Shown one piece after another: positions 24,301 to 36,171 of a stretch of DNA of 64,000 nt. The notes under the pieces were generated by a model that did no database searches, was not told the origin of the DNA, and saw nothing but the letters and a program-made list of their open reading frames with translations. Both the position numbers and the translations under genes were made by a program. Source of the stretch: Haliclystus octoradiatus. Its lineage: Eukaryota; Cnidaria; Staurozoa; Stauromedusae; Haliclystidae. Location of the stretch: assembly GCA_916610825.1 (NCBI GenBank), contig OU744450.1:16308267-16372266 (forward strand), read 5' to 3'. Position 1 is the stretch's first letter. Every line of letters begins with the position of its first letter.

Positions 24301-24396
24301 AAATTCGTATTCCCTTGGGAATTAGGCATTGTTTTTTTTTCAATTTTCCTTCCCAAGGGAATAAAGCATTGTTTTTGGTTATTTTAAGCTGTTTTT
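21316..24396 (+). repeat. Satellite block B1 (subfamily B)
   Basis: The switch from A' occurs at the monomer starting TCGATTTTCC at 21316. The block tiles as one closing monomer (21316-21374), a 1,163-bp derivative of the 1,221-bp HOR (21375-22537), a 924-bp HOR (22538-23461), a 745-bp HOR (23462-24206), and the first two compound units of another copy (24207-24396), cut off by A''. The order 1,163-924-745 is repeated exactly at the start of B2. Subfamily B is marked by TCGTATTCCC starts, GGTCGTTTT, AGTTATTG and TTTTCAGCTG. Confidence 0.92.
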
Positions 24397-27300
24397 GAAA
24401 AATTCAAATTCCCTTGGGAATTAAGCATTGTTTTAGGTCATTTTGAGCTGTTTTTGAAAAATTCGAATTCCCTTGGGAATTAAGCATTGTTTAAGGTCAT
24501 TTTGAGCTGTTTTTGAAAAATTCGAATTCCCTTGGGAATTAAGCATTGTTTTAGGTCATCTTGAGCTGTTTTTGAAAAATTCGAATTCCCTTGGGAATTA
24601 AGCATTGTTTTAGGTCATTTTGAGCTGTTTTTGTAAAATTCGAATTCCCTTGGGAATTGGGCATTGTTTTTGGTCATTTTAAGCTGTTTTTGAAAAATTC
24701 GAATTCCCTTGGGAATTAGGCATTGTTTTTGGTCATTTTGAGCTGTTTTTGTAAAATTCGAATTCCCTTGGGAATTGGGCATTGTTTTTGGTCATTTTGA
24801 GCATTTTTTGTAAAATTCGAATTTCCTTGGGAATTAACCATTGTTTTTTCTCATTTTCCATTCCCAAGGGAATAAAGCATTGTTTTTGGTCATTTGAAGC
24901 TGTTTTTGTAAAATTCGAATTCCCTTGGGAATTGGGCATTGTTTTTGGTCATTTTGAGCTGTTTTTGTAAAAGTCGAATTCCCTTGGGAATTAGGCATTG
25001 TTTTTGGTCATTTTGAGCTGTTTTGTAAAATTCGAATTCCCTTGGGAATTAAGCATTGTTTTTTCTCATTTTTCATTCCCAAGGGAACAAAGCATTGTTT
25101 TTGTTCATTTTAAGCTGTTTTTGTAAAATTCGGATTCCCTTGGGAATTAAGCATTGTTTTTGTCATTTTGAGCTGTTTTTGTAAAATTCGAATTCTCTTG
25201 GGAATTAGGCATTGTTTTTGATCGCTTTAAGCTGTTTTTGAAAAATTCGAATTCCCTTTGGGAATTAAGCATTGTTTTGGGTCATTTTGAGCTGTTTTTG
25301 AAAAATTCCAATTCCCTTGGGAATTGGGCATTGTTTTTGGTCATTTTGAGCATTTTTTGTAAAATTCGAATTCCCTTGGGAATTAACCATTGTTTTTTCT
25401 CATTTTCCATTCCCAAGGGAACAAAGCATTGATTTTGGTCATTTGAAGCTGTTTTTGTAAAATTCGAATTCCCTTGGGAATTGGGCATTGTTTTTGGTCA
25501 TTTTGAGCTGTTTTTGTAAAAGTCGAATTCCCTTGGGAATTAGGCATTGTTTTTGGTCATTTTGAGCTGTTTTGTAAAATTCGAATTCCCTTGGGAATAA
25601 AGCATTGTTTTTTCTCATTTTTCATTCCCAAGGGAACAAAGCATTGTTTTTGGTCATTTGAAGCTGTTTTTGTAAAATTCGAATTCCCTTGGGAATTGGG
25701 CATTGTTTTTGGTCATTTTGAGCTGTTTTTGAAAAAGTCAAATTCCCTTGGGAATTGGGCATTGTTTTTGGTCATTTTGAGCTGTTTTTGTAAAAGTCGA
25801 ATTCCCTTGGGAATTAGGCATTGTTTTTGGTCATTTTGAGCTGTTTTGTAAAATTCGATTTCTCTTGGGAATTAGGCATTGTTTTTGATCGCTTTAAGCT
25901 GTTATTGAAAAATTCGAATTCCCTTGGGAATTAAGCATTGTTTTGGGTCATTTTGTGCTGTTTTTGAAAAATTCGAATTCCCTTGGGAATTAGGCATTGT
26001 TTAAGGTCATTTTGAGCTGTTTTTGAAAATTCGAATTCCCTTGGGAATTAAGCATTGTTTTAGGTCATTTTGAGCTGTTTTTGTAAAATTCGAATTCCCT
26101 TGGGAATTAAGCATTGTTTTAGGTCATTTTGAGCTGTTTTTGAAAAATTCGAATTCCCTTGGGAATTAAGCATTGTTTAAGGTCATTTTGAGCTGTTTTT
26201 GAAAAATTCGAATTCCCTTGGGAATTAAGCATTGTTTAAGGTCATTTTGAGCTGTTTTTGAAAAATTCGAATTCCCTTGGGAATTAAGCATTGTTTTAGG
26301 TCATCTTGAGCTGTTTTTGAAAAATTCGAATTCCCTTGGGAATTAAGCATTGTTTTAGGTCATTTTGAGCTGTTTTTGTAAAATTCGAATTCCCTTGGGA
26401 ATTGGGCATTGTTTTTGGTCATTTTAAGCTGTTTTTGAAAAATTCGAATTCCCTTGGGAATTAGGCATTGTTTTTGGTCATTTTGAGCTGTTTTTGTAAA
26501 ATTCGAATTCCCTTGGGAATTGGGCATTGTTTTTGGTCATTTTGAGCATTTTTTGTAAAATTCGAATTTCCTTGGGAATTAACCATTGTTTTTTCTCATT
26601 TTCCATTCCCAAGGGAACAAAGCATTGTTTTTGGTCATTTGAAGCTGTTTTTGTAAAATTCGAATTCCCTTGGGAATTGGGCATTGTTTTTGGTCATTTT
26701 GAGCTGTTTTTGTAAAAGTCGAATTCCCTTGGGAATTAGGCATTGTTTTTGGTCATTTTGAGCTGTTTTGTAAAATTCGAATTCCCTTGGGAATTAAGCA
26801 TTGTTTTTTCTCATTTTTCATTCCCAAGGGAACAAAGCATTGTTTTTGGTCATTTTAAGCTGTTTTTGTAAAATTCGAATTCCCTTGGGAATTAAGCATT
26901 GTTTTTGTCATTTTGAGCTGTTTTTGTAAAATTCGAATTCTCTTGGGAATTAGGCATTGTTTTTGATCGCTTTAAGCTGTTTTTGAAAAATTCGAATTCC
27001 CTTTGGGAATTAAGCATTGTTTTGGGTCATTTTGAGCTGTTTTTGAAAAATTCGAATTCCCTTGGGAATTGGGCATTGTTTTTGGTCATTTTGAGCATTT
27101 TTTGTAAAATTCGAATTCCCTTGGGAATTAACCATTGTTTTTTCTCATTTTCCATTCCCAAGGGAACAAAGCATTGATTTTGGTCATTTGAAGCTGTTTT
27201 TGTAAAATTCGAATTCCCTTGGGAATTGGGCATTGTTTTTGGTCATTTTGAGCTGTTTTTGTAAAAGTCGAATTCCCTTGGGAATTAGGCATTGTTTTTG

Positions 27301-28366
27301 GTCATTTTGAGCTGTTTTGTAAAATTCGAATTCCCTTGGGAATAAAGCATTGTTTTTTCTCATTTTTCATTCCCAAGGGAACAAAGCATTGTTTTTGGTC
27401 ATTTGAAGCTGTTTTTGTAAAATTCGAATTCCCTTGGGAATTGGGCATTGTTTTTGGTCATTTTGAGCTGTTTTTGAAAAAGTCAAATTCCCTTGGGAAT
27501 TGGGCATTGTTTTTGGTCATTTTGAGCTGTTTTTTTAAAAGTCGAATTCCCTTGGGAATTAGGCATTGTTTTTGGTCATTTTGAGCTGTTTTGTAAAATT
27601 CGAATTCTCTTGGGAATTAGGCATTGTTTTTGATCGCTTTAAGCTGTTATTGAAAAATTCGAATTCCCTTGGGAATTAAGCATTGTTTTGGGTCATTTTG
27701 TGCTGTTTTTGAAAAATTCGAATTCCCTTGGGAATTAGGCATTGTTTAAGGTCATTTTGAGCTGTTTTTGAAAATTCGAATTCCCTTGGGAATTAAGCAT
27801 TGTTTTAGGTCATTTTGAGCTGTTTTTGTAAAATTCGAATTCCATTGGGAATTAAGCATTGTTTTAGGTCATTTTGAGCTGTTTTTGAAAAATTCGAATT
27901 CCCTTGGGAATTAAGCATTGTTTAAGGTCATTTTGAGCTGTTTTTGAAAAATTCGAATTCCCTTGGGAATTAAGCATTGTTTTAGGTCATTTTGAGCTGT
28001 TTTTGTAAAATTCGAATTCCCTTGGGAATTAAGCATTGTTTAAGGTCATTTTGAGCTGTTTTTGAAAAATTCGAATTCCCTTGGGAATTAAGCATTGTTT
28101 TAGGTCATTTTGAGCTGTTTTTGAAAAAATTCGAATTCCCTTGGGAATTAAGCATTGTTTTAGGTCATTTTGAGCTGTTTTTGTAAAATTCGAAGTCCCT
28201 TGGGAATTAAGCATTGTTTTAGGTCATTTTGAGCTGTTTTTGAAAAATTCGAATTCCCTTGGGAATCAAGCATTGTTTAAGGTCATTTTGAGCTGTTATT
28301 GAAAAATTCGAATTCCCTTGGGAATTAAGCATTGTTTTAGGTCATTTTGAGCTGTTTTTGAAAAAT
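24397..28366 (+). repeat. Satellite block A'' (A-like)
   Basis: The block begins at GAAAAATTCAAATTCCC, joined to a B-type compound unit ending TTGGTTATTTTAAGC. It consists of 59-bp monomers with GAAAAATTCG and 98-bp compounds with AACAAAG, and it contains the 1,745-bp tandem duplication. It ends at the TCGATTTTCC monomer at 28367, the same joint as at 21316. No 52-bp monomer is present. Confidence 0.9.
24480..27965 (+). repeat. 1,745-bp tandem duplication inside A''
   Basis: Copy 1 is about 24480-26224 and copy 2 about 26225-27965. Landmarks at 24733, 25238, 25282 and 25591 recur at 26478, 26983, 27027 and 27336, all 1,745 bp on without indels. Both carry the rare GGTCATCTTGAGC (24555 and 26300), CATTGATTTTGG and GGTCATTTTGTGCTG. 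Single differences include AATAAAG against AACAAAG in one compound unit and TTTTTTTAAAAG at about 27530. Confidence 0.88.
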
Positions 28367-28425
28367 TCGATTTTCCTTGGGAATTGGACATTGTTTTTGG
28401 TCATTTTGAGCTGTTTTTGTAAAAT

Positions 28426-29587
28426 TCGTATTCCCTTGGGAATTAGGCATTGTTTTTTTTCATTTTTCGTTCCCAAGGGAATAAAGCATTGTTTTTGGTC
28501 ATTTTAAGCTGTTTTTGTAAAATTCGTATTCCCTTGGGAATTAGGCATTGTTTTTTTTTCAATTTTCCTTCCCAAGGGAATAAAGCATTGTTTTTGGTCA
28601 TTTTAAGCTGTTTTTGAAAATTCGAATTCCCTTGGGAATTAGTTATTGTTTTTTCTCATTTTTCATTCGCAAGGAAATTAAGCATTGTTTTTGGTCGTTT
28701 TAAGCTGTTTTTGTAAAATTCGAATTCCCTTGGGAATTAGTTATTGTTTTTTCTCATTTTTCATTCGCAAGGGAATTAAGCATTGTTTTTAATCATTTTT
28801 CAAGCTGTTTTTGTAAAATTCGAATTCCCTTGGGAATGTGGCATTGTTTTTGGTCATTTTCAGCTGTTTTTGTAGAATTTGAATTCCCTTGGGAATTAGG
28901 CATTGGTTTTGGTCGTTTTGAGCTGTTTTTGTAAAATTCGTATTCCCTTGGGAATTAGGCATTGTTTTTTTTCATTTTTCCTTCCCAAGGGAATAAAGCA
29001 TTGTTTTTGGTCATTTTAAGCTGTTTTTATAAAATTCGAATTCCCTTGGGAATTAGTTATTGTTTTTTTCTCATTTTTCATTCGCAAGGGAATTAAGCAT
29101 TGTTTTTAATCATTTCAAGCTGCTTTTGTAAAATTCCCGTTCTTTTGGGAATTAGGCATTGTTTTTGGTCGTTTTAAGCTGTTTTTGTAAAATTCGATTT
29201 TCCTTGGGAATTGGGCATTGTTTTTGGTCATATTCAGCTGTTTTTGTAGAATTTGAATTCCCTTGGGAATTAGGCATTGTTTTTGGTCGTTTTGAGCTCT
29301 TTTTGTAAAATTCGGATTTCCTTGGGAATTGGGCATTGTTTTGAGTCATTTTTGAGCTGTTTTTGTCAAATCCGAATTCCCTTGGGAATTAAGCATTAAT
29401 TTTCCTCATTTTTCATTTCCAAGGTAATTAAACATTGTTTTTGGTCGTTTTGAACTGTTTTTGTAAAATTCGATTTCCCTTGGGAATTAGGCATTGGTTT
29501 TGGTCGTTTTAAACTGTTTTTGTAAAATTCGATTTTCTTTGGGAATTGGACATTGTTTTTGGTCATTTTGAGCTGTTTTTGTAAAAT
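28426..29587 (+). repeat. 1,162-bp HOR derivative (units 3 and 4 fused)
   Basis: This is the 1,221-bp HOR minus one 59-bp equivalent. Unit 3 starts as usual (CATTCGCAAGGAAATT) but its second half reads GGTCGTTTTAAGC, as in unit 4, so a crossover in the shared GCATTGTTTTT removed one monomer. It shares the rare CATTTTTCGTTCCC with 21375-22537 and CCCGTTCTTTTGGG in unit 10. Confidence 0.85.
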
Positions 29588-30511
29588 TCGTATTCCCTTG
29601 CGAATTAGGCATTGTTTTTTTTCATTTTTCCTTCCCAAGGGAATAAAGCATTGTTTTTGGTCATTTTAAGCTGTTTTTGTAAAATTCGTATTCCCTTGGG
29701 AATTAGGCATTGATTTTTTTTCAATTTTCCTTCCCAAGGGAATAAAGCATTGTTTTTGGTCATTTTAAGCTGTTTTTGTAAAATTCGAATTCCCTTGGGA
29801 ATTAGTTATTGTTTTTTCTCATTTTTCATTAGCAAAGAAATTAAGCATTGTTTTTAATCATTTCAAGCTGTTTTTGTAAAATTCGAATTCCCTTGGGAAT
29901 TAGGCATTGTTTTTGGTCGTTTTAAGCTGTTTTTGTAAAATTCGAATTCCCTTGGGAATTAGTTATTGTTTTTTCTCATTTTTCATTCGCAAGGGAATTA
30001 AGCATTGTTTTTAATCATTTTCAAGCTGTTTTTGTAAAATTCGAATTCCCTTGGGAATGTGGCATTGTTTTTGGTCATTTTCAGCTGTTTTTGTAGAATT
30101 TGAATTCCCTTGGGAATTAAGCATTGTTTTTGTCATTTTGAGCTGTTTTTGTGAAATTCGAATTCCCTTGGGAATTAGGCATTGTTTCTGGTCATTTTGA
30201 GTTCTTTTTGTAAAATTCGAATTTCTTTGGGAATTGGGCTTTGTTTTGAGTCATTTTGAGCTGTTTTTGTCAAATCCGAATTCCTTTGGGAATTAAGCAT
30301 TGTTTTTGGTCAATTTAAGCTGTTTTTTCTCATTTTTCATTCCCAAGGGAATTAAGTATTGTTTTGAATCACTTTAAGCTGTTTTTGTAAAATTCGAATT
30401 CCCTTGGGAATTAGGCATTGGTTTTGGTCGTTTTAAGCTGTTTTTGTAAAATTCGATTTTTTTTGGTAATTGGACATTGTTTTTGGTCATTTTGAGCTGT
30501 TTTTGTAAATT
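29588..30511 (+). repeat. 924-bp HOR copy
   Basis: The first six units equal units 1-6 of the 1,221-bp HOR. They are followed by connector monomers marked by GTTTTTGTCATTTTG, GAGTTCTTTTTG, GAATTTCTTTGGG, GGGCTTTG and TTGAATCACTTTAAGC. Other full copies are 22538-23461, 39717-40639 and 56320-57244, with lengths 923 to 925. Every copy is directly followed by a 745-bp HOR, so 924+745 behaves as a larger unit. Confidence 0.87.
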
Positions 30512-31256
30512 TCGTATTCCCTTGGGAATTAGGCACTGTTTTTTTTCGTTTTTCCTTCCCAAGGGAATAAAGCATTGTTTTTGGTCATTTTAAGCTGTTT
30601 TTGTAAAATTCGTAATCCCTTGGGAATTAGGCATTGTTTTTTTTTCAATTTTTCTTCCCAAGGGAATAAAGCATTGTTTTTGGTCATTTTAAGCTGTTTT
30701 TGTAAAATTCGAATTCCCTTGGGAATTAGGCATTGGTTTTGGTCGTTTTAAGCTGATTTTGTAAAATTCGAATTTCTTTGGGAATTGGGCTTTGTTTTGA
30801 GTCATTTTGAGCTGTTTTTGTCAAATCCGACTTCCTTTGGGAATTAAGCATTATTTTTTGTCAATTTAAGCTGTTTTTTCTCATTTTTCATTCCCAATGG
30901 AATAAAGCATTGCTTTTGGTTAATTTAAGCTGTTTTTGTAAATTCGAATTCCCTTTTGAATTAGTTATTGTTTTTTCTCATTTTTCATTCCCAAGGGAAT
31001 AAAGCATTGCTTTTGGTCAATTTAAGCTGTTTTTGTAAATTCAAATACCCTTGGGAATTAGTTATTGTTTTTTCTCATTTTTCATTCCCAAGGGAATTAA
31101 GCATTGTTTTTAATCACTTTAAGCTGTTTTTGTAAAATTCGAATTCCCTTGGGAATGAGGCATTGGTTTTGGTCGTTTTAAGCTGTTTTTGTAAAATTCG
31201 ATTTTCCTTGGGAATTGGACATTGTTTTTGGTCCTTTTGAGCTGTTTTTGTAAAAT
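30512..31256 (+). repeat. 745-bp HOR copy (reference)
   Basis: Nine units: compounds of 98, 99, 118, 97 and 98 bp and singles of 59, 58, 59 and 59 bp, which sum to 745. Markers are AGGCACTGTTTTTTTTCG, TCGTAATCCC, AAGCTGATTTTG, GGGCTTTG, TCCGACTTCC, CCCAATGGAATAAAG, CCCTTTTGAATTAG, AAATACCCTTGGG and GGGAATGAGGC. The 118-bp unit is an ordinary monomer through AAGCTGTTTTTT joined to a short half at CTCATTTTTC, a separate fusion from the usual 98-bp type. Confidence 0.9.
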
Positions 31257-32478
31257 TCGTATTCCCTTGGGAATTAGGCATTGTTTTTTTTCATTTTTCC
31301 TTCCCAAGGGAATAAAGCATTGTTTTTGGTCATTTTAAGCTGTTTTTGTAAAATTCGTATTCCCTTGGGAATTAGGCATTGTTTTTTTTTCAATTTTCCT
31401 TCCCAAGGAAATAAAGCATTGTTTTTGGTCATTTTAAGCTGTTTTTGTAAAATTCGAATTCCCTTGGGAATTAGTTATTGTTTTTTCTCATTTTTCATTC
31501 GCAAGGAAATTAAGCATTGTTTTTAATCATTTCAAGCTGTTTTTGTAAAATTCGAATTCCCTTGGGAATTAGGCATTGTTTTTGGTCGTTTTAAGCTGTT
31601 TTTGTAAAATTCGAATTCCCTTGGGAATTAGTTATTGTTTTTTCTCATTTTTCATTCGCAAGGGAATTAAGCATTGTTTTTAATCATTTTTCAAGCTGTT
31701 TTTGTAAAATTCGAATTCCCTTGGGAATGTGGCATTGTTTTTGGTCATTTTCAGCTGTTTTTGTAGAATTTGAATTCCCTTGGGAATTAGGCATCGGTTT
31801 TGGTCGTTTTGAGCTGTTTTTGTAAAATTCGTATTCCCTTGGGAATTAGGCATTGTTTTTTTTCATTTTTCCTTCCCAAGGGAATAAAGCATTGTTTTTG
31901 GTCATTTTAAGCTGTTTTTATAAAATTCGAATTCCCTTGGGAATTAGTTATTGTTTTTTTCTCATTTTTCATTCGCAAGGGAATTAAGCATTGTTTTTAA
32001 TCATTTCAAGCTGTTTTCGTAAAATTCGAATTCCCTTGGGAATTAGGCATTGTTTTTGGTCGTTTTAAGCTGTTTTTGTAAAATTCGATTTTCCTTGGGA
32101 ATTGGGCATTGTTTTTGGTCATTTTCAGCTGTTTTTGTAGAATTCGAATTCCCTTGGGAATTAGGCATTGTTTCTGGTCGTTTTGAGCTCTTTTTGTAAA
32201 ATTCGGATTTCCTTGGGAATTGGGCATTGTTTTGAGTCATTTTTGAGCTGTTTTTGTCAAATCCGAATTCCCTTGGGAATTAAGCATTAATTTTCCTCAT
32301 TTTTCATTTCCAAGGTAATTAAACATTGTTTTTGGTCGTTTTGAACTGTTTTTGTAAAATTCGAATTCCCTTGGGAGTTAGGCATTGGTTTTGGTCGTTT
32401 TAAGCTGTTTTTGTAAAATTCGATTTTCCTTGGGAATTGGACATTGTTTTTGGTCATTTTGAGCTGTTTTTGTAAAAT
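31257..32478 (+). repeat. 1,221-bp HOR, full copy (reference)
   Basis: Sixteen units: nine 59-bp singles and seven compounds of 98-100 bp (units 1, 2, 3, 5, 8, 9 and 14). Order markers are: T8 with CATTTTTCC (1); T9 with CAATTTTCC (2); CGCAAGGAAATT (3); AGGCATTG with GGTCG (4); CGCAAGGG with CATTTTTCAAGC (5); GGGAATGTGGC (6); CATTGGTTTT with GAGC (7); TTTTTATAAAA (8); CGCAAGGG with CATTTCAAGC (9); GGTCG (10); TCGATTTTCC with CAGCTG (11); GTTTCTGGTCG with GAGCTC (12); TCGGATTTCC (13); GCATTAATTTTCC (14); CATTGG (15); GGGAATTGGACATTG (16). Confidence 0.9.
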
Positions 32479-33831
32479 TTGTATTCCCATGGGAATTAGG
32501 CATTGTTTTTTTTAATTTTTCCTTCCCAAGGGAATAAAGCATTGTTTTTGGTCATTTTAAGCTGTTTTTGTAAAATTCGTATTCCCTTGGGAATTAGGCA
32601 TTGTTTTTTTTTCAATTTTCCTTCCCAAGGGAATAAAGCATTGTTTTTGGTCATTTTAAGCTGTTTTTGTAAAATTCGAATTCCCTTGGGAATTACTTAT
32701 TTTTTTTCTCATTTTTCATTCGCAAGGAAATTAAGCATTGTTTTTGGTCGTTTTAAGCTGTTTTTGTAAAATTCGAATTCCCTTGGGAATTAGTTATTGT
32801 TTTTTCTCATTTTTCATTCCCAAGGGAATCAAGCATTTTTTTTGGTCATTTTGACCTGTTTTTGTAAAATTCGAATTCCCACGGGAATTGGGCATTGTTT
32901 TTGGTCGTTTTAGGCTGTTTTTGTAAATTTTAATTCCCTTGGGAATTAGGCGTTGTTTTTGGTCGTTTTGAACTGTTTTTGTAAAATTCGAATTCTCTTT
33001 GGAATTAGGCATTGTTTTTGGTCGTTTTAAGCTGTTTTTGTAAAATTTTAATTCCCTTGGGAATTATGCATTGTTTTTAGTCGTTTTATGCTGTTTTTGT
33101 AAAGTTCGAATTTCCTTGGAAGTTAGGCATTGTTTTTGGTCGTTTAAGCTGTTTTTGTAAAATTTTAATTCCCTTGGGAATTAGGCATTGTTTTTAGTCG
33201 TTTTAAGCTGTTTTTGTAAAATTCGAATTCCCTTGGAAGTTAGGCATTGTTTTTGGTCATTTTGAGCTGTTTTTGTAAAATTTGAATTCCCTTGGGAATT
33301 AGGCATTGTTTTGTGTCATTTTTAGCTGTTTTTGTAAAATTCGAATTCCCTTGGGAATTAGGCATTGTTTCTGGTCGTTTTGAGTTCTTTTTGTAAAATT
33401 CGAATTTCTTTGGGAATTGGGCATTGTTTTGAGTCATTTTGAGCTGTTTTTGTCAAATCCGAATTCCCTTGGGAATTAAGCATTATTTTTGGTCAATTTA
33501 AGCTGTTTTTGTAAAATTCAATTTCCCTTGGGAATTAGTTATTGTTTTTTCTCATTTTTCATTCCCAAGGGAATTAAGCATTGTTTTTAATCACCTTAAG
33601 CTGTTTTTGTAAAATTCGAATTCCCTTGGGAATTAAGCATTAATTTTCCTCATTTTTCATTTCCAAGGTAATTAAACATTGTTTTTGGTCGTTTTGAACT
33701 GTTTTTGTAAAATTCGAATTCCCTTGGGAATTAGGCATTGGTTTTGGTCGTTTTAAGCTGTTTTTGTAAAATTCGATTTTCCTTGGGAATTGGACATTGT
33801 TTTTGGTCATTTTGAGCTGTTTTTGTAAAAT
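32479..33831 (+). repeat. HOR fragment interrupted by private monomers
   Basis: The segment starts with units 1, 2 and a unit 3/4 fusion. From about 32770 to 33330 it runs through 59-bp monomers found nowhere else in the window. It returns to recognisable connector units and units 14-16 before 33832. The first unit carries CCCATGGG in its core. Confidence 0.8.
32770..33330 (+). repeat. Island of private monomers
   Basis: This stretch is still a 59-bp satellite, but its variants are unique in the window: CATTTTTTTTGGTC, GACCTGTTTTTG, ATTCCCACGGGAATTGGGC, TTTTAGGCTG, TAAATTTTAATTCCC, AGGCGTTG, TTATGCATTG, GGTCGTTTAAGC and TTGGAAGTTAGGC. Most units are single monomers rather than compounds. It looks like an older, unhomogenised piece of array. 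Confidence 0.8.
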
Positions 33832-34949
33832 TCGTATTCCCTTGGGAATTAGGCATTGTTTTTTTTCATTTTTCCTTCCCAAGGGAATAAAGCATTGTTT
33901 TTGGTCATTTTAAGCTGTTTTTGTAAAATTCGTATTCCCTTGGGAATTAGGCATTGTTTTTTTTTCAATTTTCCTTCCCAAGGGAATAAAGCATTGTTTT
34001 TGGTCATTTTAAGCTGTTTTTGTAAAATTCGAATTCCCTTGGGAATTAGTTATTGTTTTTTCTCATTTTTCATTCGCAAGGAAATTAAGCAGTGTTTTTA
34101 ATCATTTCAAGCTGTTTTTGTAAAATTCGAATTCCCTTGGGAATTAGGCATTGTTTTTGGTCGTTTTAAGCTGTTTTTGTAAAATTCGAATTCCCTTGGG
34201 AATTAATTATTGTTTTTTCTCATTTTTCATTCGCAAGGGAATTAAGCATTGTTTTTAATCATTTTCAAGCTGTTTTTGTAAAATTGGAATTCCCTTGGGA
34301 ATGTGGCATTGTTTTTGGTCATTTTCAGCTGTTTTTGTAGAATTTGAATTCCCTTGGGAATTAAGCATTGTTTTTGTCATTTTGAGCTGTTTTTGTGAAA
34401 TTCGAATTCCCTTGGGAATTAGGCATTGTTTCTGGTCATTTTGAGTTCTTTTTGTAAAATTCGAATTTCTTTGGGAATTGGGCTTTGTTTTGAGTCATTT
34501 TGAGCTGTTTTTGTCAAATCCGACTTCCTTTGGGAATTAAGCATTATTTTTTGTCAATTTAAGCTGTTTTTTCTCATTTTTCATTCCCAATGGAATAAAG
34601 CATTGCTTTTGGTTAATTTAAGCTGTTTTTGTAAATTCGAATTCCCTTTTGAATTAGTTATTGTTTTTTCTCATTTTTCATTCCCAAGGGAATAAAGCAT
34701 TGCTTTTGGTCAATTTAAGCTGTTTTTGTAAATTCAAATACCCTTGGGAATTAGTTATTGTTTTTTCTCATTTTTCATTCCCAAGGGAATTAAGCATTGT
34801 TTTTAATCACTTTAAGCTGTTTTTGTAAAATTCGAATTCCCTTGGGAATGAGGCATTGGTTTTGGTCGTTTTAAGCTGTTTTTGTAAAATTCGATTTTCC
34901 TTGGGAATTGGACATTGTTTTTGGTCATTTTGAGCTGTTTTTGTAAAAT
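33832..34949 (+). repeat. 1,118-bp hybrid of the 924 and 745 HORs
   Basis: The first half follows the 924-bp HOR through GGGCTTTGTTTTGAG. At TCCGACTTCC it continues as the second half of the 745-bp HOR (CCCAATGG, CCCTTTTGAATT, AAATACCC, GAATGAGGC). The switch lies in the GTCAAATCCGA stretch shared by both parents. Confidence 0.82.
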
Positions 34950-36171
34950 TCGTATTCCCTTGGGAATTAGGCATTGTTTTTTTTCATTTTTCCTTCCCAA
35001 GGGAATAAAGCATTGTTTTTGGTCATTTTAAGCTGTTTTTGTAAAATTCGTATTCCCTTGGGAATTAGGCATTGTTTTTTTTTCAATTTTCCTTCCCAAG
35101 GGAATAAAGCATTGTTTTTGGTCATTTTAAGCTGTTTTTGTAAAATTCGAATTCCCTTGGGAATTAGTTATTGTTTTTTCTCATTTTTCATTCGCAAGGA
35201 AATTAAGCATTGTTTTTAATCATTTCAAGCTGTTTTTGTAAAATTCGAATTCCCTTGGGAATTAGGCATTGTTTTTGGTCGTTTTAAGCTGTTTTTGTAA
35301 AATTCGAATTCCCTTGGGAATTAGTTATTGTTTTTTCTCATTTTTCATTCGCAAGGGAATTAAGCATTGTTTTTAATCATTTTTCAAGCTGTTTTTGTAA
35401 AATTCGAATTCCCTTGGGAATGTGGCATTGTTTTTGGTCATTTTCAGCTGTTTTTGTAGAATTTGAATTCCCTTGGGAATTAGGCATTGGTTTTGATTGT
35501 TTTGAGCTGTTTTTGTAAAATTCGTATTCCCTTGGGAATTAGGCATTGTTTTTTTTCATTTTTCCTTCCCAAGGGAATAAAGCATTGTTTTTGGTCAATT
35601 TAAGCTGTTTTTATAAAATTCGAATTCCCTTGGGAATTAGTTATTGTTTTTTTCTCATTTTTCATTCGCAAGGGAATTAAGCATTGTTTTTAATCATTTC
35701 AAGCTGTTTTTGTAAAATTCGAATTCCCTTGGGAATTAGGCATTGTTTTTGGTCGTTTTAAGCTGTTTTTGTAAAATTCGATTTTCCTTGGGAATTGGGC
35801 ATTGTTTTTGGTCATTTTCAGCTGTTTTTGTAGAATTCGAATTCCCTTGGGAATTAGGCATTGTTTCTGGTCGTTTTGAGCTCTTTTTGTAAAATTCGGA
35901 TTTCCTTGGGAATTGGGCATTGTTTTGAGTCATTTTTGAGCTGTTTTTGTCAAATCCGAATTCCCTTGGGAATTAAGCATTAATTTTCCTCATTTTTCAT
36001 TTCCAAGGTAATTAAACATTGTTTTTGGTCGTTTTGAACTGTTTTTGTAAAATTCGAATTCCCTTGGGAATTAGGCATTGGTTTTGGTCGTTTTAAGCTG
36101 TTTTTGTAAAATTCGATTTTCCTTGGGAATTGGACATTGTTTTTGGTCATTTTGAGCTGTTTTTGTAAAAT
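34950..36171 (+). repeat. 1,221-bp HOR, full copy
   Basis: The repeat tracks 31257-32478 at an offset of 3,693 bp with all sixteen units in order. Distinguishing changes include GGTTTTGATTGTTTTG near 35490 and GGTCAATTTAAGC near 35595. Confidence 0.88.

Noticed and set aside
31281-31526. 81-codon plus-strand frames rich in Phe, Ile and Cys that resemble membrane peptides
   Set aside because: The hydrophobicity comes from T-rich repeat sequence. The frames recur with every HOR copy and begin at non-ATG codons.
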